Part shown: one piece after another, positions 59,179-64,000 of the stretch
How the letters are laid out: the number at the start of each line of letters is the position of its first letter
How positions within the stretch are numbered: the first letter of the stretch is position 1
DNA from: Actinoplanes aureus
GTDB taxonomy: Bacteria > Actinomycetota > Actinomycetes > Mycobacteriales > Micromonosporaceae
Length of the DNA: 64,000 bases
Reading direction: 5' to 3'
Assembly (NCBI RefSeq): GCF_015704865.1
Contig: NZ_JADQTO010000020.1
Coordinates: 1 to 64,000 of the forward strand
Position numbers and translations under genes: made by a program
The notes under the pieces: model-generated
What the model was told of the DNA's origin: nothing
Database searches by the model: none
What the model saw: only the letters and a program-made list of their open reading frames with translations

Positions 59179-62100
59179 GCACATGGCGCAGTACACCGGC
59201 ACGCCGGTTGTGTCGGACATCGACTTTCCGCGCGACATCACGGAAGGCTTGCTCGCCGCGGCCGACCGGCACCCTGACGCCGGCTTGGTGGCTCGTACCT
59301 TCGTCGCCTATCCCGATCTGCTCGTCGAGGCCCGTCGTGTCCTGGCGCTGTTACGAACGCGTGGCCTCCGACCAGGTGGCTACGCGATCGTGTGCGGTCA
59401 CGAGGACGCCGTTGCCTATCTGTCGGCGTACTGGGGTTGCGTGCTGGGCGGGATCCGCCCGCTGCTGGCCTTCCCCGGCTACGACTCGTCCACCACCCCG
59501 GCGGGTCGCGGCCTGCTCCAGCGCGCTGCTGAGGTGCTGGGGGACGACTCCGTGCTCCTGTGCGGGCCGCGCACCAGTGCGGCCCTCGACAGCTCGCTGC
59601 GCTGCGTCGACATCTCCGATGCCGCCGCTGAGCCGCCGGCCGACGATCTGCACCGGCCGGAGCCGGCAGAGGTGGCGATGCTGATGATGTCCTCGGGAAG
59701 CACCGGAGTCCCGAAGCTCATCCAGCTGACGCACCGGGGGCTGTCCGAGTTCGCCGCCGGATCGAGCACGATGCTGCCGCTCGAACCGGGCGACGTCATC
59801 CTGAACTGGCTGCCGCTGGACCACAGTGGAGCGTTTCTCCTGTATCACCTGCTGGCGGTCTTTCACGGCGCGACAAACGTGCAGGTGCCCACCGATACGG
59901 TCCTCGCTGACCCGCTGGTCTGGCTCGATCTGATCGAGAAGCACCGCGCCAACCACACCTGGGCACCCAATTTCGCGTACCGGCTGGTCAGTCAAGCGCT
60001 CGCCGAGCATCCGGATCGGCGATGGGATCTGTCGTCGGTGCGCAGCCTGGTCAGCGGGGGAGAACAGATCACCGTTCCGGTGGTCGAGGAGTTCCTGAGT
60101 CGTACGTCCGCGTTCGGGCTCCGCCCGGAGGCCTTCCTTCCCGTCTGGGGCATGACCGAGACGACCACCGCGATCACCTTCGCCCGGCCCGGACTGGGCC
60201 CCAACGTGTGCCGGGTGCGAACGTCCAGCCTCAGCGGTGACCTGGAATGGGCCGACGGGCCGGCCGACGAGCTCGACACGACGACGTTCGTGGCCGTCGG
60301 CGCGCCGGCCCCGGGCAGTGTCGTCCGGGTGATCGGCGACGACGGCAACACCCTGCCCGAAGGGCGGATAGGTGTCCTGCAGGTCGCGTCGGCCCGCGTG
60401 ACACCCGGCTACCTGCGCGATCCGGAAGCGGACGCACGCGCCCTCGCCGTCGGCGAGGACGGTACGACCTGGCTGAACACCGGTGACCTCGCCTTCGGGA
60501 GGGACGGGCAGGTCTTCATCGTCGGCCGGCAGGACGACCGCATCATCCTGAGAGGGCAGAACCACTACGCCTACGAGATCGAGAGCGCCGTCGAACGGGC
60601 TGCGGGTGTACGCCCCGGGACCGTGGCCGCCTGCGGAGTGCCGGACGAGGCGAGCGGTACCGAGGAACTGGCGGTCTTCGTCGCCGTCGAGGGCACCGAC
60701 GACCCCGCCGTCCCGGTGCGGGCCGCGCGGGACGTGCTGTTTCGCCGCCTCGGCCTGACCGCGCGCGTCCTTGCGGTGCCAACCGACGCCGTCCCACGCA
60801 CCGCGAGCGGCAAGGTGCAGCGCGGCCGCCTGCGCGAGCGCCTCCTCAGCGGTGAACTGCCGATCGTCGCGGACAGTTCGAACGCCACGACCGCACCCAC
60901 CGGCGAGGTCGTGCGGAGAGTCTTCCGGTCGGTGCTCGGAAGGGACATCGACCAGTGGGCGCGGTTCTACGAGATCGGCGTCGACTCGGTCGGCCTGGTA
61001 CGCCTGCACGAGGCGTTGCGACGTGCCCTCGGCGTCAGCTTTCCCAAGTCGGCGATGTTCGAGCACCCGTCGATGGCGGCGCTCACCCGGTACCTGGACA
61101 CTGTCGACAGTGGACCCGGCAGCGCCGCCACACCGGCCACCGGATCGGCGCCCGAGCACCGCGTCGCGATCATCGGCATGGCGGTGCGCTTCCCGGGCGC
61201 CACGACCCTGGACGAGTACTGGGCGAACCTCATTGCCGGGGTGGCGAGCGTACGCAGGTTCACCGCGCGCGAACTGGCCGAGGCGGGGCTGCCGGAGGAT
61301 GTCTACTCCCGCCCGGATTTCGTACCGGTCGCCGGTGCGCTCACCGGGATCGACGAGTTCGACGCCGGCTTCTTCGGCATCAGCCCCGCCGAGGCCGCGC
61401 GTACCGACCCGGCACACCGGCTCTTCCTGCAATGTTGCTATCACGCCCTCGAACACTCCGGCTACGCGGACGGTTCCGGCTCCGGACGGGTCGGAGTCTT
61501 CGCCGGCTCGGGGATGAACCTGTTCCCGCACCGGAACTATCTGCTCGGCAATCTGCTGCCGGGCGCCGACAGCGACCCGATCCGGGGCATGCAGGCCGCT
61601 ATCGGCACGCATGCCGACTTCCTCGCCACCCGGGTCGCCTACCACCTCGGACTGACCGGTCCGGCGGTCGGCGTTCAGACGGCCTGCTCGACCTCGCTGG
61701 TCGCCATTCACCTGGCGGTGCAGGCGCTGGTGGCCGGCGATGCGGACATGGCCCTGGCCGGGGCCGCCGCCGTGCACGTTCCCCAGGTGACCGGCTACCG
61801 TCACTTCCCCGGCTCGATCCTGTCACCCACCGGTCAGTGCCGGGCTTTCGACGCCGCCGCCGACGGCACCGTCGGCGGCAGCGGGATCGCCGCGGTGGTG
61901 CTCAAACGCCTGGACCGGGCGATCGCCGACGGCGACACCGTCCACGCGGTCATCCTGGGCTCGGCGGTGAACAACGACGGAGCCGGCAAGGTCGGCTTCA
62001 CCGCACCCGGTGTCGCAGGCCAGGTGGACGTGATCGGGCAGGCGATCGACCGGGCCGGTGTGCCGGCCGAGACCATCACGTACCTCGAGGCGCACGGCAC

Positions 62101-64000
62101 CGGTACCCCGCTCGGCGACCCGGTGGAACTGCGTGCGGCGGCGCAGGCGCTGGCCGGGCGCACCGACCGGGTGGGCTTCTGCACGGTGGGCTCGGTCAAG
62201 CCGAACCTCGGCCATCTGGACAGCTGCGCCGGCATGGCCGGGCTGATCAAGACCGTGCTGATGCTCCAGCATCGGACCATGGTGCCCCTGGTCAACTTCG
62301 AGCGACCGAACCCGGAGCTGGACCTGGAGGGCGGACCGCTGGTGCTGGGCACGACCGTGCGGGAGTGGAACACCGGCGGGAACCCGCGCCGGGCCGGTGT
62401 CACCGCACTCGGCGTGGGCGGTACCAACGCCCACCTCATCGTGGAGGAGGCACCGGCTGTGCCGGCTCACCGCGGCAATGACCCGGGGGAGCGGGTGGCG
62501 GTTCTGCCACTGTCAGCGGCGCATCCGGAAGCGCTGACGGAACTCGCCGGCAAGCTGCACGATCACCTGCGGGCGTACCCCCGGCTCGATGTCGCCGACC
62601 TGGTCACCACCGCCGCGCTCGGCCGTTCCCACCTGAGGTACCGGACGGCGGTCGTCGGGGCGACGGCCACCGAGCTGGCGGAGGCGCTGCGGGACGCCAC
62701 ACCGGTCGAGGTGGCTTCCGGTGAGCGGCCGCCGGCGATCACCTTCGCCTACGGCGGTCAGGGATCCGCCTTCGCGGGTATGGCCGCCGAGTTGTACGAG
62801 GCGGTCCCGGCCTTCCGCGACGTTCTGGATGAGTGCGAGGAGGTATACCGGCAGGAGACCGGGGACAGCCTGCTGGCCTACCTGCGAGACGGCCGGGCCC
62901 CGACCCCAAGCCAGGACACGGACCTGGCCCAACCGGCCCTCTTCGCTTTCCAGATGGCACACACCGCGATGTGGCGTTCTCTCGGCGTCGAGCCGGCCTT
63001 CGTGGTCGGGCACAGCGCCGGGGAGTACGCGGCACTCTGCGCGGCGGGCGCGATGAACGTCGCCGACGGTCTGCGCCTGATGATCGCGCGGGGACGGCTG
63101 CTGCGCCGGACCGCCCCCGGAGCGATGATCGCTGTCTTCGCCGGCGAGGCCGCCGTCGACGATCTCCGCACCCGGACCGGGGTGGAACTGGCCGCCGTCA
63201 ACGGCCGGACCGAGTACGTCGTCGCAGGTTCCGAGCGGGCGGTCGACGAAGCGATCGGCTGGCTCGACGAGCAGGCGATCACCTGGCACCGCCTCGCCGT
63301 CGACCGGGCGTTTCATACCGCGCTGCTCGACCCGGTCCTGAGCGAGTGGACCGGGTGCGCGGCGGCCGTACCGATGAAGCCCCTCGACATCCCCCTCGCC
63401 AGCACGCTGACCGGCACACTGCTCCACCCGGGAACCGTGGTGGGTGCCGCACACCTGCGCCAGCAGACCCGAGAGCCGGTACGGTTCGCCGACGCGCTGG
63501 CCGCGCTGAACGGCGTGGGCTGTGAGACGTTCCTGGAGATCAGCCCGGAGGCGGTTCTGACCGGGATCGCTCGCCGCTCCGGAACCGGCAGACGATGGAT
63601 CGCCGTGGCGGAGCAGGGCACCGGACCACTGCGCGCCCGCTCGACGGCCCTCGCCGAGCTCTATTCGCTCGGCGCCAACCTGGACTGGTCGCGGATCGCT
63701 CCCGGCGGTCGCCGCATCCCGCTACCCGGCTATCCGTTCCGGCGAGATCGGCACTGGACCGAGGCCCGCCCGCAGCAGGCTGGCCCGGAGCCCGCCGGTG
63801 TCGCACCGGTGAGTGACCCGGGACCGGTACTGGCCAGGATTCGCGAGCTCACCGCCCGGGAGATCGGCGTCGAGCCGGCCGCGATCAGCCCCGACGCGAC
63901 ATTTCTCGACCATGGCGCCGACTCACTGACGATGCTGCGAGTGGTTCAGCAGGTGCGCCGGCAGTTCGGGGTCGACATCGCCGTACGCCGCTTGTTCACT
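59171..64000 (+). CDS. PKS with AMP-ligase loading domain, AL-ACP-KS-AT-ACP (partial at 3' end)
   Basis: The frame is open for 1610 codons to the window end. Residues 1-560 are an acyl-AMP-ligase-like loading domain (LMMSSGSTGVPK near 172, WLPLDHSGAF, LPVWGMTETT, NTGDLAF). An ACP follows (EIGVDSV, Ser 606), then KS (664-1090; QTACSTS Cys 839, EAHGTGT His 975, KPNLGH), AT (about 1190-1480; GHSAGE Ser 1282, RAFH in place of HAFH) and a second ACP (HGADSL, Ser 1585). GTG at 59171 has AGGAG 7 nt upstream and overlaps the MFS stop by 8 nt. No KR lies between AT and the second ACP. It should load a free carboxylic acid and extend it by one unit, probably from malonyl-CoA, before handing on. What follows is outside the window. 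Confidence 0.92.
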   Translation, partial: MNEHMAQYTGTPVVSDIDFPRDITEGLLAAADRHPDAGLVARTFVAYPDLLVEARRVLALLRTRGLRPGGYAIVCGHEDAVAYLSAYWGCVLGGIRPLLAFPGYDSSTTPAGRGLLQRAAEVLGDDSVLLCGPRTSAALDSSLRCVDISDAAAEPPADDLHRPEPAEVAMLMMSSGSTGVPKLIQLTHRGLSEFAAGSSTMLPLEPGDVILNWLPLDHSGAFLLYHLLAVFHGATNVQVPTDTVLADPLVWLDLIEKHRANHTWAPNFAYRLVSQALAEHPDRRWDLSSVRSLVSGGEQITVPVVEEFLSRTSAFGLRPEAFLPVWGMTETTTAITFARPGLGPNVCRVRTSSLSGDLEWADGPADELDTTTFVAVGAPAPGSVVRVIGDDGNTLPEGRIGVLQVASARVTPGYLRDPEADARALAVGEDGTTWLNTGDLAFGRDGQVFIVGRQDDRIILRGQNHYAYEIESAVERAAGVRPGTVAACGVPDEASGTEELAVFVAVEGTDDPAVPVRAARDVLFRRLGLTARVLAVPTDAVPRTASGKVQRGRLRERLLSGELPIVADSSNATTAPTGEVVRRVFRSVLGRDIDQWARFYEIGVDSVGLVRLHEALRRALGVSFPKSAMFEHPSMAALTRYLDTVDSGPGSAATPATGSAPEHRVAIIGMAVRFPGATTLDEYWANLIAGVASVRRFTARELAEAGLPEDVYSRPDFVPVAGALTGIDEFDAGFFGISPAEAARTDPAHRLFLQCCYHALEHSGYADGSGSGRVGVFAGSGMNLFPHRNYLLGNLLPGADSDPIRGMQAAIGTHADFLATRVAYHLGLTGPAVGVQTACSTSLVAIHLAVQALVAGDADMALAGAAAVHVPQVTGYRHFPGSILSPTGQCRAFDAAADGTVGGSGIAAVVLKRLDRAIADGDTVHAVILGSAVNNDGAGKVGFTAPGVAGQVDVIGQAIDRAGVPAETITYLEAHGTGTPLGDPVELRAAAQALAGRTDRVGFCTVGSVKPNLGHLDSCAGMAGLIKTVLMLQHRTMVPLVNFERPNPELDLEGGPLVLGTTVREWNTGGNPRRAGVTALGVGGTNAHLIVEEAPAVPAHRGNDPGERVAVLPLSAAHPEALTELAGKLHDHLRAYPRLDVADLVTTAALGRSHLRYRTAVVGATATELAEALRDATPVEVASGERPPAITFAYGGQGSAFAGMAAELYEAVPAFRDVLDECEEVYRQETGDSLLAYLRDGRAPTPSQDTDLAQPALFAFQMAHTAMWRSLGVEPAFVVGHSAGEYAALCAAGAMNVADGLRLMIARGRLLRRTAPGAMIAVFAGEAAVDDLRTRTGVELAAVNGRTEYVVAGSERAVDEAIGWLDEQAITWHRLAVDRAFHTALLDPVLSEWTGCAAAVPMKPLDIPLASTLTGTLLHPGTVVGAAHLRQQTREPVRFADALAALNGVGCETFLEISPEAVLTGIARRSGTGRRWIAVAEQGTGPLRARSTALAELYSLGANLDWSRIAPGGRRIPLPGYPFRRDRHWTEARPQQAGPEPAGVAPVSDPGPVLARIRELTAREIGVEPAAISPDATFLDHGADSLTMLRVVQQVRRQFGVDIAVRRLFT

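Noticed and set aside
59175-59684. A 169-codon frame starting inside the MFS stop
   Set aside because: The overlapping GTG frame at 59171 continues for 1610 codons with clear AMP-ligase and PKS motifs, so this one is a shadow.

Overview
The window is GC-rich DNA with G/C-biased third codon positions, SARP/AfsR-type regulation and several PKS/NRPS/terpenoid loci packed side by side. This points to a filamentous actinomycete; a Micromonosporaceae/Actinoplanes-like host is my inference, not something the sequence proves. Nearly the whole window is specialised metabolism, and most neighbouring genes overlap by 4 nt (ATGA or GTGA), so the operons are long and translationally coupled.

Region 1 (1-10.3 kb, plus strand) is the 3' end of a modular type I PKS: (AT)-KR-ACP, then KS-AT-DH-ER-KR-ACP-TE. 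It is coupled to a crotonyl-CoA carboxylase/reductase (CCR) homologue and closed by a perfect 21-bp hairpin. The last AT has a GAGH motif instead of HAFH or YASH, and together with the CCR this suggests an unusual alkylmalonyl extender. Region 2 (10.4-12.6 kb, minus) holds an Sfp-type phosphopantetheinyl transferase coupled to a metallophosphoesterase, and a small secreted Cys-rich protein.

Region 3 (12.7-29.1 kb, minus) is the most unusual part. A HTH-only LysR-like protein and a polyprenyl diphosphate synthase form one transcript. A second run of about 15 tightly packed genes encodes a sugar-phosphate cyclase of the 2-epi-5-epi-valiolone synthase class, three cupin proteins, a Zn alcohol dehydrogenase, an SDR, a VOC protein, a UbiA prenyltransferase, a Pyr4/PaxB-like membrane cyclase, a FAD epoxidase-like monooxygenase, a complete peptide-type ABC importer and a glutathionyl-hydroquinone-reductase-like protein. 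I read it as a meroterpenoid pathway that puts a polyprenyl chain on a C7-cyclitol-derived head group, then epoxidises and cyclises it. A large SARP-NB-ARC-TPR activator (29.6-32.8 kb, plus) is divergent from it.

Region 4 (32.8-36.1 kb) has two related membrane proteins, a long imperfect inverted repeat and an intact IS630-family element inserted at the TAG stop codon of a P450 gene. Region 5 (36.1-53.8 kb, minus) is an NRPS operon with C-A-PCP, A-NMT-PCP, a freestanding C domain and A-PCP, without a visible thioesterase. It also encodes amino-acid tailoring enzymes: a KamA-like radical SAM aminomutase, a haem-oxygenase-like di-iron oxidase, a 2OG-Fe dioxygenase, an LLM flavoprotein, a class III aminotransferase, a DapF homologue with both catalytic Cys replaced by Ser, an MFS exporter and a P450.

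Region 6 (54.0-64.0 kb, plus) diverges from region 5. It encodes an ATP-grasp ligase, a second CCR, a second ATP-grasp ligase, an MFS exporter and the 5' part of a PKS (AMP-ligase-ACP-KS-AT-ACP) that runs off the window. Regions 5 and 6 probably make one acyl/peptide hybrid. Whether regions 1 and 3 belong to the same or separate products cannot be settled here.
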